DNA from: Bradysia coprophila
Taxonomy: Eukaryota; Arthropoda; Insecta; Diptera; Sciaridae
Reading direction: 5' to 3'
Assembly: GCF_014529535.1 (NCBI RefSeq)
Contig: NW_023503372.1
Coordinates: 2,641,772 to 2,705,771 of the forward strand
Length of the DNA stretch: 64,000 nt
The notes under the pieces: generated by a model
The model's database searches: none
What the model saw: only the letters and a program-made list of their open reading frames with translations
What the model was told of the DNA's origin: nothing
Shown here: positions 28,333 through 40,052 of the stretch, piece by piece
How positions within the stretch are numbered: position 1 is the stretch's first letter
Layout: each line of letters begins with the position of its first letter
Position numbers and translations under genes: made by a program

Positions 28333-28409
28333 GGGCTCACAGAGGGCTTGAACCTCCGACCTCCGATGATAGCAATAATGCGGCGCTCTACCAACTGAGC
28401 TAATGAGCC
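28333..28409 (-). tRNA. tRNA-like gene with enlarged anticodon arm (copy 1)
   Basis: The 7-bp acceptor stem closes (GGCTCAT with GTGAGCC), with discriminator C. The D arm (GCTC...GAGC), variable loop AGGTC and T arm (GGAGG, loop TTCAAGC, CCTCT) are all regular. The internal promoter boxes are good: A box TAGCTCAGTTGG, B box GGTTCAAGCCC. A run of eight T directly follows on the minus strand as a Pol III terminator. The anticodon arm is abnormal: 21 nt lie between G26 and the variable loop instead of 17, and only CCG/CGG pair, so no anticodon can be read. Either a tRNA pseudogene or a tRNA-like Pol III transcript. Confidence 0.65.
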
Positions 28410-29007
28410 ACACGAAAGGTGCTTCACAAATGTAAAACTCAACCGTTCATACATAACTGTGTACGTGTACATTTGACCATTAGTCATAATTCAATCACGT
28501 AAATACGTAAAAATAGCGATAAAAAGACAATAATAATATAAGCGAATGTTTGGAATGGACATAGGTATAGATTTTTAAGATTATGATAAGTGGGATTAGA
28601 GGTTACACTCGTGTTGTCAATATTTACTTATACAAATTACCTGTCACTAATATGTTCGGTGTCGAAGTATTCGTCACAAATTCATTATGTCTTAAAGCTT
28701 AAATTCCCGAAAGCAGGTAATCTATTCGAGTATTTCCTAAGTATTCCTTTCGAGAGATTTGTGCTGAAAGTGCTGAAAGACACAAATTAGTAATTTTGGT
28801 CTCAACGATGATTTACTTAAGAAAGTCAAATGGAATAAGAATCTTTCATAACACACCATCTGCCAGTCTTTAATGTTTCGATCTTCGACTATGAAATAGT
28901 GAAAGAACTGTTTCTTTTGACGTATCAAAGCTACTGTTAAGCAATTTATAAAGGTAACCTAACAGTAACATCTACAAAACAGCACGATCAAAAAAAAAAA
29001 AAACAGA

Positions 29008-29083
29008 GGGCTCACAGTGGGCTCGAACCACCGACCTCCGAGTCATTGAAAGTTCGGCGCTCTACCAGCTGAGCTAATGAGCC
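29008..29083 (-). tRNA. tRNA-like gene with enlarged anticodon arm (copy 2)
   Basis: Almost the same body as the copy at 28333, with identical acceptor stem and variable loop. The D arm differs by one base and the T arm by a few changes that keep pairing (GGTGG with CCACT). A and B boxes are intact and a run of fourteen T follows. The anticodon arm has 20 nt and pairs CCGA with TCGG. Its loop sequence is quite unlike that of copy 1; TTC at the normal anticodon place would read Glu, but the loop is 3 nt too long. Isotype is not assignable. Confidence 0.65.
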
Positions 29084-29803
29084 TGACATCAAACATCTAC
29101 AAAGAAATGAATCACTAACATCAAAACAACAACATTTTCATCAACAATCACTGATGACTCAAAATTGGTGGGTGGGTTCTAGCTACAATGCATTTAAAAA
29201 AATTTGTGCTGTTGATAAATTAAAAAAACCGACGATAAAAAAACGAGTTGTATTCGTGCAATTTTGGGTATGGACGTAGATATAGATTTATTGATTTGTA
29301 TATTTATATACATTGTCTTCGCTAGCAAACTGTTACGAGTGTATCCAAATATGTTTTTGCTAATGAATTATATAAGAACGTGAAAGTTAGGACTCTCCTA
29401 AAGTGAAAAACAAAGATTTTGTCCCAGAAGCTCACGTACTATTTCAGGTAAATATTTTCAGTGTCGGAAGAACAGAATTCAAGAACTGTCCAATTTAAAA
29501 TTTGGTCAAGCTACCTTTTGATATAGCCTTTAGTGAATTTACCAAGAAATTCTTTGTCGCAACAAAACATTGTTTATTCTTGCTTGAGACATATCCAATT
29601 AAAAAGTCTGAGTTTGAGTAAGAAATTTTCGAAATTTGCTTTAGAATATTGAGGTTTTGCATGGGAATTAAATGTTCTACCACAAACAGCACATGATAAG
29701 AACTGATGGATAACATTCATAATTAATTTGGAATAAGACTTATAATTACATCAAATATCGGCTAACTCGGACACATATATCACCAATATTATTGTCAAAT
29801 CTT
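29084..29803. other. Intergenic, nothing recognised
   Basis: AT-rich. The only open frames are short and without motif. Confidence 0.5.
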
Positions 29804-29807
29804 TTAA

Positions 29808-30020
29808 CCTGTTACAGACAGCAAGCATATGACCGGTATTAATATCGATTCTATTACTTCCATCGATTAAAGTATTTTTAATCGATTGATTTCAAATCTG
29901 GTACTTCAATTTTTTAACATACATTTTTCTGTATAAATAACCATATTACCCAGAGCGCCAGAGCTTGTCATTATTTTTGTCGTCGTTATCGATAACAGAT
30001 GAATAACCCTATGTGACAGG
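29808..30020. mobile_element. Complete TTAA-flanked CCTGT MITE, opposite orientation
   Basis: A 213-bp element starting CCTGTTACAGACAGCAAG and ending GTGACAGG, flanked by TTAA (29804-29807, 30021-30024). It is the reverse orientation of the copy at 27942. A partial third copy (CTACTTCATTAGTTTTAACATAC to about 30140) follows directly. Confidence 0.88.
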
Positions 30021-30024
30021 TTAA

Positions 30025-31785
30025 TTCAATTAAAGTATTTGCGTTTGATCGAAACAAAATCTCCTACTTCATTAGTTTTAACATACATTTTACTATAAAG
30101 GACCGTCAAGCTCATCATTTATTTTTGTAGTCGTTACCCTAGTATCCAATTCCTGCTGTGCAAAAAATCATCTTGGTCGTAACATGTGCCTCAATGAATA
30201 TTTCGCTCATTCGATGTGTTGTCAACCTCGGTTCGCCTTGGATTGACGCTTTTTACACCTTTTTCACAATATTTCCATTGAGGCACAGGTTATGAAATAG
30301 CTATTTTGCTAACAAGTTAGTAAAAGGGCTTGTTTCTCTTACCAGATGTGAATTTGTGGATACGAGCGAAGCGAATATTTTCACCTTGTAGTAGATAAAA
30401 ATATCTATGAGCAAACATACAGAAAAACGAAACATTTCCAGTGAAATATAACATTTTGTTTTTTATTTTTATTTATTTTATTACTTTACATTAAATTTAA
30501 TTTTCTTATGCTTAAAATAGTACCTTACAAACTAGTGATTGTTTTAGAATTGTTTTATTTTTTTAAAGATTTTCTTAAGCGTTGTCACATAATAATCGAT
30601 GTTCTTGTTGAAAAATAATGAAATGTGAAGAATAGACGAGGCGAATGATCAAATAGTTGGTGGTTCAAGAAGGATTTCCCGAAAGTATTGAGAAAATTTT
30701 GGAGAGAATTAGTTTTTTTAATTTTAAAATTGTTGAAAGACGAGCAATGAGTCTGAACGTTATTACGACTGCGTAATAAATAAGGAAGATCAAACTGTCT
30801 GAGGTTTATTATGTACAGCAGAGTGGCCTCCAAATAAGTCGAATTCATCAAGAACTTTTGCGCACTGCTGTGTTAAGCCAAAACACCATATCACATTGTT
30901 TGTGTGCTTTGGAGAGCTTCAGAAAGCTCGGAGCTTTAGGATTTAGGATGGAAATGTAGAGCATTTCAGTGCAATACAAAAATAGCTTAAAAATTTCAAA
31001 AGCTCCTTAAAATACACAAATGCGATCCGGTAAGCGGATAGAGTGGATCGGTTCGAATAATTGCATTAAAAACATAAAATTGGGGATCACAATGATTAAT
31101 CTTGTACATTGTACAATGTAATCTAAATACAATATAGGTATCGACCGTGGCAAATAAATTTTATTGTAGACAATAAACAAAAGAAGATTCAATTAGATAG
31201 ACGGAAAGACACTATATTATAAGTCATTGAGACTCTTAGAAATACTGTGTAACAATTTGAAGTCAGCTAAAAGTTACAGAATCGAGAGATATCGAAACTA
31301 CTTCGATTTAAAATTGATTGGTAACACATTTTTGTAAATTTTTGAATAAATGTTTGTTTACTCACTACGTTTCTTGGAAATGAGTCATTATTACTTCATT
31401 GACGTGAGCGGTAATAGCATATTACATGACTAGGATAAAAAGATGAAAAGTAGAGTTTTCGTGTGAAGTTTGTTGATCCGACACAAAGCCGAGGTTAATA
31501 AACACACGAAAACGAGACACTGAGTGTGTCGAAAGAAATATGCTTAAAACATGAAAAGTACGGTTTTCGACGCATGTAGTATGTTGAGCTCATTTCCCGG
31601 GGTCTTAGTGAGTACTAGTATATTACAGCCTCAGTCGGATAAGTTAGTCATAATTGCACAATGTGTGTGTAAGCACATTTTATCTGACTGTGAATGTTCG
31701 TGAAGACAATGAAGTGTGAAGAGGGATTCTTTTGAAAAACAGCCTACCGAAATCGGACGCATTTTCTAGTGGAATTTTTTTTATG
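30025..31785. other. Repeat-rich intergenic DNA
   Basis: The left 115 bp is a partial CCTGT-family copy. Around 31440-31580 two GAAAAGTA-GTTTTCG blocks and an ACACACGAAAAC motif resemble sequences at 1440-1580 and 52915-52990, so another dispersed repeat family is likely. No gene seen. Confidence 0.5.
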
Positions 31786-32097
31786 TGCCTAGAAAGGTCT
31801 TCGACCCTAGAAGCCAAAACCACTTTCAAAAAAATTCTTCGAAGTTTGTGTGGCTGGTGAAAGATGATCAAAAAATGAAAACTTGCACTTTTCTTACAAA
31901 CATTTCTCCAGTTACGCGAGCCGTCCAGGGTCGTGTGAGGAGTCATTAGAAAGGTAATCACAGTAGCCAAATAGCGACTTGGGTTTAAAAGTCATCCACA
32001 CTAAAATATGTGCAGTTTTAGTTTTCAACCGAAGACTAGCTTCGAAGAATTTTTTTGAAAGTGGTTTTGGCTTCTAGGGTCAAAGCCCTTTCTAGGT
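31786..32097. repeat. Inverted repeat, about 60-bp arms around a 194-bp loop
   Basis: Arm 31786-31845 (GCCTAGAAAGG to TTCTTCGAAG) and its complement 32040-32097, nearly perfect over CCCTAGAAGCCAAAACCAC. Probably a non-autonomous DNA element; the target duplication is unclear. Confidence 0.8.
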
Positions 32098-33568
32098 ACG
32101 TATAAGCGCTCAGATTCAAACGAGTGCATATGACTATTATCCGGATAAGTTTGTATTATATTTATCGTAATTGTTTGGAACTTTGTATTTTGAATTGCGT
32201 AGTTGGCCACACTAAAAAAAATCCAAACAGGACGTATGTAATCTATTGTAATGCTACAAGAACTGTAAAATGGTGTCTCGAATTGAGATGGAGTAATTAT
32301 AGGACATAGGACATTTATTATCAGTGGTGATGGTATTGGTAATGATGGAAATAGTATTTTTTGAGTAAAGATTACCGATCCGAGGCGAAACCGAACCAAA
32401 TCAAGACATTAAAGATTTCAGTAGACAGGACAGTTTATATTTCTACAAGACGAAGAACATTTCCGTATCTTAACGTATTACTTGGTTTTACATGTGTTGA
32501 TTTTAAACAATGGCTAGTGTCGACAAAAATTAGTGGAGAAATTAACTTTGACAGGTGGCAAGCATATCGCTACATAACTGTATAATTATCGGGTTCTTAT
32601 GACCATTTTTCAACACGTTGATGAGGATCTTTGAAGATTACCTTCATCGCTTACTTTTGCTGTCGCTGTCGATAACAGATGATTATAACCTGAATAGTTT
32701 AGCTCAGGTCAATTTGTGTTTTTCAAATGACCGATCGAACCTGACCTGAGCTCAAATTTTTCCAATGTAAAAAAAGCAATTTCCTAAAGAATCAGGTAAT
32801 CTGACAGACTGATCAAGTAATTAGATTATTTTATTTCAGGACAGATGAGTTTCCATGGGAATTCAGGTCTGGTCACGGATAGAGATGCAGCTTCAGATCA
32901 ACTCATGTTTCAAGTTGTCAGCAGGGTTCAGGTGACCTTACCTGTTCCGAGCTTCTACATATTATTAATATAAAAAACAGTCACTTTCATGTTTCAATTT
33001 TAAAAAATTTCAGAAAGAAGATTGGGGTGAGTATGCAAGATTGGTAAAATTTCAGCTAACAATTGAGGCAATTTAACTATTTAACTATGCCAGCCATTAT
33101 TACATATCAAAATCGCCAGTGTCCTAAAAAAAGTAAAGTTAAAAGTCTATCGAAGATAACAAGTAAAACGTAAAATCAAAATTCGTCAAAGTAATTTATC
33201 CGTGCAAAAGACATCATCTAAATTGTTGAGAGACTGCAAATTCATATAATACTTCAACCAGCCACTGAACACGGCATGTATTCTACATTTTCAATTAAAT
33301 TGACTATGGAATTACGTGGTAATTCAACTTCAACACAATGGTAAACATATGGAGTTTACAGCAACAACGAACCAGTTGAAACGGACAAAAAATTCATCAC
33401 AATTCATTTCATGTTAACAATGAAAATTTCTTCATTGTGTTACAACTACATCCAATTCTAACTAGTCGTTTCAAAGTAATTCCTGAACCCCGACAGTGTA
33501 CGATTGATGGGATAAGTGGGTCCGGTCGGCACCACATCCTGTACATCTGCGGAGCCCAGGAGCAATCC
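32098..33568. other. Intergenic with a partial MITE, no gene seen
   Basis: 32545-32696 carries the two ends of the CCTGT family (GACAGGTGGCAAGCATAT and TGTCGATAACAGATG) with a diverged middle. 32690-32950 has degenerate TCAGGT words. Confidence 0.5.
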
Positions 33569-36500
33569 TCATGTTCTCACAAATTTATAAATCACAAGAA
33601 ATACCAAAAAACTAACCATCACTAGAACGATGGCGGTTATCACTTTAGCAAATGTATTAAAACCCGATTCGTTTGGATTCAACGGACGGGACGTGCTCTG
33701 GTCGGCTGAACGTCTACGCTTAGTGGCTAGTCCACGTGCTAATGCTGGAAAGGCCAATGATTGCGTGAAGGTGAGCTTGTGTAACGATTCACTTAACGAA
33801 TATGGTCCGACCGATCCACGAGCAGCCGCCCGTAGCAGTGCGTATTCTAGATCTAGTGCATCGAACAATGAATATCGAGCGGTCATCGTTGACGATCTGC
33901 GACGATTATTATTGTCTATTCGATCGGTTTGAAGCCAAGGATCCGATAGTCTGGAATGAGAAAATTTAGATCTTTGAAATGAGGCTCAAATGCACCGATT
34001 TGTTTATATACCTTTGCTGAGTTATACTTGCAGCAGCTATCGATGTCAATGACGAGGTCGTACTTGAACTTGCCGTGCAAATTTGAATACCACATGCGCC
34101 ACTTCCATTAAATTCGGTTGTATCTTCAATGGACGTCTGCAATGTGAAATGTTTAGGTAATCAATCATCCCTGGCTAAATCCAAAAAAGGAAAATTCCAA
34201 CCTGATCCGGCGATACTTGTTGTTGGCGTAGTGCTAACAATCTCGCGTGATCTGGATGTAACAGGGCACTTGAAAGACGTCGTGGCTTTGTGAGGGAGGG
34301 TGTTGGTGATTCATTGGGAGGTGAAGCACATGGAGATATATTTATTCCAGATGAAACACCCGCTATCGATACGAATGCATTCGGAGATGGTGAGGCTTGT
34401 ATCGAATCGATGCCAGAATCTCCGGTCTGTTGTGGGTCTATGTACAATGAGTTTCGTCTATCAACAGTTATGTCATTACGATGATCGTCCGGTAGTATTG
34501 GGAAAATAAAGCTTTGACCATCTGCTTCGCCTCTGGGTGAGTCCTGTGAAACGTTCAAATGATTGACACACTGGTGAGTTTTATAGATTTACGTTGACTT
34601 ACCTGGCTAGGCCACACTTGAAGCAGGGGTAGTGAACATGTTGGTTTACTAAAAACTGGGCTCTCCTGCAAATGTGGTCGGGTTCTGTGTTTGGTAGGAC
34701 TGTCGCATCCAGCTGAATCTTCTGATGATGTTGTTTTCGGTGATTTCCAGAATCTCTTTAGACGCGTTTCGCGTCTTTTTTCTTGTTTCTTTTCGGATTA
34801 GAAAAACGGAAAGTTTAGGCTTGAGTGTAATACGACAATTTAAATGTTACTGATCGAATTTCATAAGAATATCGGGAACCTTTTACAGACGGCGAACATT
34901 CTTATTATCGAATCTGTTATTTCTGTTGATTTAAATATTTCCAAAATCTTTTACTTCTTTTGTTTAAACACACAATCTTTTGTATAAAATAGATTCATTC
35001 AGAGCTCGCCACTTATTTTTATCGTTACTATCGATAACATAATGATATAGTCTGTAATATAGCCTGTAAAAGGTGTTCCAGTAAATATTATCTTTCCGCA
35101 AAAGAAGAAAATTGATTCAAATTATTATACCTTAAACCGGGTCCCTTCATAATAACAGAAATTGATTGGGATGAGATTAAAGATAAAGACTTTATTTAGC
35201 GTTCATTTGCTAATAATAAATAGAGATGTTCAAGTCGTCAAGCGTTACCTTTCGGACAAAACATAGTTAGTTCAATGAACATCTATAAATATCTGACATA
35301 GTGAGGCAGTTACAGCTATAAATCATGTATTTTACCAAAACAAAGAAAGGTAGACCGGATAGTAGAAGTCAATTTAAGGAGGTACTTCAGTCCAAAGGTA
35401 GATAAGGGTAATCACAGCTATTAAAGTACAAAAAATCAAGATAGGCCGCACATTTAATCATGAATGTGACGCAACGATAGCTCCGACTCCGATGAGTACT
35501 AGAGGTACTAACCGCGGGTATAAAAGTGCTTAAAAGGACTGAACTGCCGGAAGTGTAACTGGACTCTGGTCCAGCCAAAGCAAAGAAATAAATGTTGTTT
35601 CTGGGAAGAGGAATTGTATCGATAATTGAATGTTGTACGACATTGGTTTCTGATCAAAAGTAACAACAGCCTTTGTGGGAGGTCATTTATCTGCCTGGGA
35701 TTGGCAATCATTTCATGGGAATGGCGAGTTGTCCTTTTTTAAGATTCTATACAAAAGTAAAGGATGGTCACTCCTAAGAACCATTACGCCGAAGCTCGTA
35801 ATTAAACTTTGAGTAATGAAGAAATCGTGCCTGCATTGTACTCAACTAAATTTGTGGCATTTGATAGACGTTTGATATATGTGGAATTTTGTACAATTTT
35901 ACCTTGATGAAACTAATATAAAAGTAATTTCGATATTAAGTTCAAATGACCATTTCCGTGTGCCAGATGTGTGTTTATGATGTTTAAACTATTTCAACTT
36001 GTGCAATATTATGCGTTCAACGAACTACACAGAAAAACATTATTGGCTTTCATGCTGCACATAATGCTAATATGTTGTATGTTATTCGATATTATCCTAG
36101 ATAACTGAACATAACACACACAGCACGGTGTGTACAGTTATACAATGCCACAAATATGAAAGGTATTTGTTCTGAAATCCCATCGGGAACAATTCGTTAA
36201 TTAGGCCGGCAATTTTAAAATATTATTCTTGCTACATAATACATGCGCTGGAACATAGCGTGGATAAATGTTATATTGCAAATTAAATTACAATCTCACG
36301 CGATAGAGAGAAAAAAAAGTGAAACAGAGGCGAAAGGAAAGTTTAATTAAATTTCGAAAAAAATAAATGAATTTCAATTAAAAATGCTTTCCGTGATGCT
36401 GCTGCCCTCCTTTCGAAAGATACTGGATATTAAAAAGCACAACAATAATTTTTCATATATTTTTACCTGCATTTTTTCTGGAACATTTAGTTGTTGTCAT
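33569..36500 (-). CDS. Unrecognised Ser-rich protein with C-terminal membrane anchor
   Basis: Five exons on the minus strand: 36467-36500, 34603-34781, 34202-34543, 34012-34136 and 33569-33950, about 353 residues. The last four are well supported by frame and splice sites; the short first exon (MTTTKCSRKNA) across a 1.7-kb intron is tentative. The N-terminal part is basic (EKRRETRLKRFWKSPK), the middle is Ser/Pro-rich and probably disordered (SPSPNAF, SPCASPPNESPTPSL), then comes an ordered-looking DALDLEYALLRAAARGS segment. The protein ends in a hydrophobic stretch (VITAIVLVMVSFLVFLVIY) followed by KFVRT, so it is probably tail-anchored with its bulk in the cytosol. I do not recognise the family. 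One donor is GTTGGA, which is unusual. Confidence 0.75.
34879..35073. mobile_element. CCTGT-family MITE copy in an intron
   Basis: Ends CCTTTTACAGACGGCGA and CTGTAAAAGG are inverted copies. The interior matches the family (TTATCGAATCTGTTATTTC and TATCGATAACA). The flanking TTAA has been lost. It sits in intron 1 of the tail-anchored protein gene. Confidence 0.75.
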
Positions 36501-38049
36501 ATCCTAGAATTCCGTCTTTTTCTTGAATCAATAAGATGAATAAACTATAATGAACCAGAACCTGTAATGAAAAGAAGGTAACGTTAACGTTTCAAGACAT
36601 TAATTATCTATAAATGGTTTGGGATATTAGGCTAAAAAAAGCTTCTTTTACGTAACGGAAAAATCTTCAATTTTTAGTCGCGTACGAAGTGTGTAATTGA
36701 TAGAATTCGAAGCAGATGGTAAAGACACAGAGTCTTCGCCTACGTTCATAGTTGACGAATCTGCAATAAAAAAAAATGTTGTCTGTCCGTCACGTCGATA
36801 TCTTGAGTAAATCAAATCCGATTTCAAACATTTTTTTCCCTTGAAAGGTAATCAAACTAGTGATACTAGTTCGGAAAAGGGCATATTCGGGTCGGCCCTT
36901 CGTTAGTTCGGCCGCGTAAGTGTTTGAAGCTCTTATGTGTATATCTACGGCAAAATAAACGATGGAAATGTAAATGGTACCAGGAAAAAAAAGTTTAATT
37001 AAATCGGATGAATGGACCGTCAGTTAAGAGCATCGATATAATATATTGTAGATAATGAGACACGAAGAACGAAATTTTGGAAATATAGCACACATACAAG
37101 TGCAAAAAATACGAAACACAACTTGAAACGAAGAGAAAAAGGAAATTGAGAAATGCAGAGTTTCAATTATTTTCAAATATTTGGATGACATTATTTCGCG
37201 CGCTTTCTCAAAACGTAAGTTACGTTACAGATGTGATCTTTCCACATAAAGTAACTTTGACATTACTTATCTACCCTATATTATATCGATGGTTAGGAGC
37301 ATAGAAGTAAAACGGCCCTATGTATATTTTGCATATAACTCGAGTAAATTTAATCAAATTTTCCTAATTTTTGTTTTATTTGTAATCGAAATCGAACACG
37401 GAATAGAATTTTGTTGTTTTTTTTTTTAATCCTTGAACTGAGGCCGCTTCTCGGTCCTAAGCGTATTTTGTATATAACTTGAGTAAATTTCTAAAAAGAG
37501 TGCACACTATTTGAATGGCCTCTAAGTAAACTGATAATCGAAAAAGTATATACAGATAAGAATGCTTAAGTATAAAAATTACGACCAGGGCTAGACAACA
37601 GTAACAAAATAGATCAGCAGATCTGTTAAAAATACGTTACATTCACAGACGCAAGCAACGTATTAAAAATGAGCTCAAATCCACGGAAGCTAAGTTGCAA
37701 AAACTCACTAAATTTGGCCTCTTAAAAAAGTTGTGAGACAGGGTGATACCATATTGCCGAAATTACTCACATAAACTCTGGAAACTTAGATTGGGATGCG
37801 ATGAGAATCAATAAAAATCTGTCACATACGGCTGTTCATCTGTTATCGATAATGACGACAAAAATAATGACAGGCTCTGCGTAATATGGCCCGTTAAATA
37901 TTTAGTAAACTGCATGTTAAAAAAATTGAAGTACAAGAATTGAAATCAATCGATTGAAAATTCTTTGATCGATGGAAGTAATAGATCCGATAATAATACT
38001 GGTCATATGCTTGTCATCAGTAAAAGATTAAAATGAATCTATTGAAGAC
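36501..38049. other. Intergenic, flank of the tail-anchored gene and LRR pseudogene
   Basis: No gene seen up to the MITE copy at 37817. 37791-37814 (GATGCGATGAGAATCAAT) resembles the start of the pseudogene at 38053-38078, hinting that the MITE split or duplicated this sequence. Confidence 0.45.
37817..38033. mobile_element. CCTGT-family MITE copy beside the LRR pseudogene
   Basis: Matches the family throughout (ATCTGTTATCGATAATGACG, GAAATCAATCGATTGAAAAT, GATCGATGGAAGTAATAG). The ends are decayed (CTGTCACATACGG and CATCAGTAAAAGATTA). It lies immediately upstream of the surviving LRR pseudogene sequence. Confidence 0.8.
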
Positions 38050-38346
38050 AAGGATCATGACGCGATGAGAAGCAATCAGGTTGAAGTTTCATCGAAAGGC
38101 TAGTTAGACGATAATTCGGGATTGCAGTTTGTTTACTTACTAAATAATAAATTGATGGAAAACGAAGCTGCCTTTGAGAAGCTTCAAAATTTAGGAAATA
38201 TCAATTTAGATGGAAACGTTTGCATTAGTCAGAAACGTGAACTTCAATATTGCGATCCCTCCTCTTTATTTCAAGAAGTTTCACAAAAGTGTTCAAAATT
38301 CGAATCAAAATCGAAACGTCTGAAGATTTTAATATTCATTAAGTAA
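38050..38346 (+). pseudogene. Remnant of a secreted LRR gene, paralogue of 40053-41049
   Basis: Aligns by eye to the last two repeats and C-terminus of the LRR gene 2 kb downstream: NQVEVSSKG against NQIEILPKG, then LLNNKLM against LQNNKLM, then GNVCISQ and QKCS. A TAG at 38101-38103 stands where the intact gene has a Leu codon, a few codons are missing upstream, and the original stop is lost so the frame runs 15 codons further. Everything N-terminal is absent. One Cys of the C-terminal cap has changed to Arg. A clear non-functional tandem duplicate. Confidence 0.85.
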
Positions 38347-40052
38347 TAAACCAATTATTTACATATTGCATTCTGTGTGACTGTATATCAGTGCCGGACT
38401 GGCCCTATGGGCGTTCGGGCGATCCCCGAAGGGCCTTTTGATTTTTGTATGGATAAATGACGACGAACGGCTTTTTGAAAAATTTCTCCATACAACATAT
38501 GCGAAGTTTAAAGACAACACACACCGTCATTTTGTCAACGGACTTTTCGCCTAACTTACTGAATGAGAGATTATACATTACATGAACCGTTTTTTTATGT
38601 CTTTTTGTTACGGTCATGCCCTACTCTCCTTAGTTACTTAACGAACTTAGAGATGTGGTTTATTGATGGTTTATTGAAGAAAAATCCTATATTTCCCAAA
38701 TCCGAGTGATACGTTTCCTACTTGCCAATCCATCCCTCAGGAAAAACGTAAAATCTTCACTACTTGAAAAACTCTTGCACTAATACGAAAACAGCTGCTT
38801 TCATAGCGTGTGCATGTAAATTAGAAATTTATCAAAATAATGATGAAAATTCTGAAAATAAAATCTCTCAAAATAAGAACACCCTACCGATTACTGAACG
38901 TCGACAGGTCATCATGTTTAAGAATAGATAAAACGGATGTTCGCAATAAAAGTTAAAAAAAACTACCAAACAAAACAAAGTCATTATCAGTCTCGACTTG
39001 ACTTTGCTGAATGTCTCAGTCAGTCACAAAACGATATAGTCTGTAATAGGAGCTCAAGCATTAACAAACAAACCAAAATTTAGTGAAGAAAAAGTGTAAT
39101 TAAGTTAAACAGGTGTAGTCTGAATTCTTGTTTATTAAAAAAACTGATGAAATTGAATTAACTTCACCGTCTTCACTCTATACCTTTGACTAAAATAAGC
39201 AGTTTTTTGCTCGGACCTAGTTCGAGCAATGGGCTCCTTCTTTCACATGAAATGAACCGTGGTTTGATCCTTTCTCTAACAAGGTTCGCTAGTTTCAAAT
39301 TTAGTCGATCCTACAAGTTTAAAAATTGATTTTTGAAAATCATGTTTGTGATAATATGACGAATCCGAATAAGTTTACGTTTATTTTCTCATGAACTCAA
39401 ATTTGAACTTTGTGTACAGATTACACAAAATAGTGAGCGTATTGTCAGTAATAGTACATTACTTACCAATGGGGCAAATGATGGAAATGGTACTTCTTAT
39501 GTGAAATGTGTAAGCACACAAGAAGTACCATTTCCATCATTTGCCCCATTGCCAAGTAAGGTATATTATTCAGAAACTTGAGGTAAAATTTTGAATCCGT
39601 GCAGTAAAGTTAACTTTACCTCACGTTTTTTGAATAAAATATAATATGTACTTGCGGGAAAATTTGCTTACTCACTCTGGGGAAACTTCCCCCTCGTGAG
39701 TTATTAGCAAATTTACTCGCTAGAAATACGTAACATACTATTAATGTAAAAGTACGGTGCGTCGACCTGTTTTCTGTTGTGTGTGTTTCGACATTTGTAT
39801 TTTTCATACCGACTAGATTTCGCATATATGTCATTTTGAATTTTTTGAATTTTCTGAGATTTCCATAAATTTTTGAGAGCTGCTGTAAACCTGGAAATTG
39901 TAAATCGTGATTGCAAAATTGTTTCATTTTCCCGGGTCTCCGGAATATAGAAATATTGTGATGAAAATTGAACGAAAATTTTCTTTTTTCAGAACCATTT
40001 GGCTGATATTCGTTCAGTTTTGGACTCAGAATTGATATACAAATTGTAAACC
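38347..40052. other. Intergenic, promoter side of the LRR gene
   Basis: Holds the hairpin at 39443-39575 and otherwise nothing recognised. The minus-strand frame at 39616-40071 overlaps the LRR start and is taken as chance. Confidence 0.5.
39443..39575. repeat. Hairpin with about 55-bp arms
   Basis: The inner 32 bp of each arm (AATGGGGCAAATGATGGAAA and onward) are perfect complements around a 24-bp loop; the outer parts are imperfect. It lies about 0.5 kb upstream of the LRR gene. Confidence 0.8.

Noticed and set aside
28293..28487. 64-codon minus-strand frame with a GSLAQLVERR segment
   Set aside because: This peptide is the usual false translation of a tRNA-type gene body.
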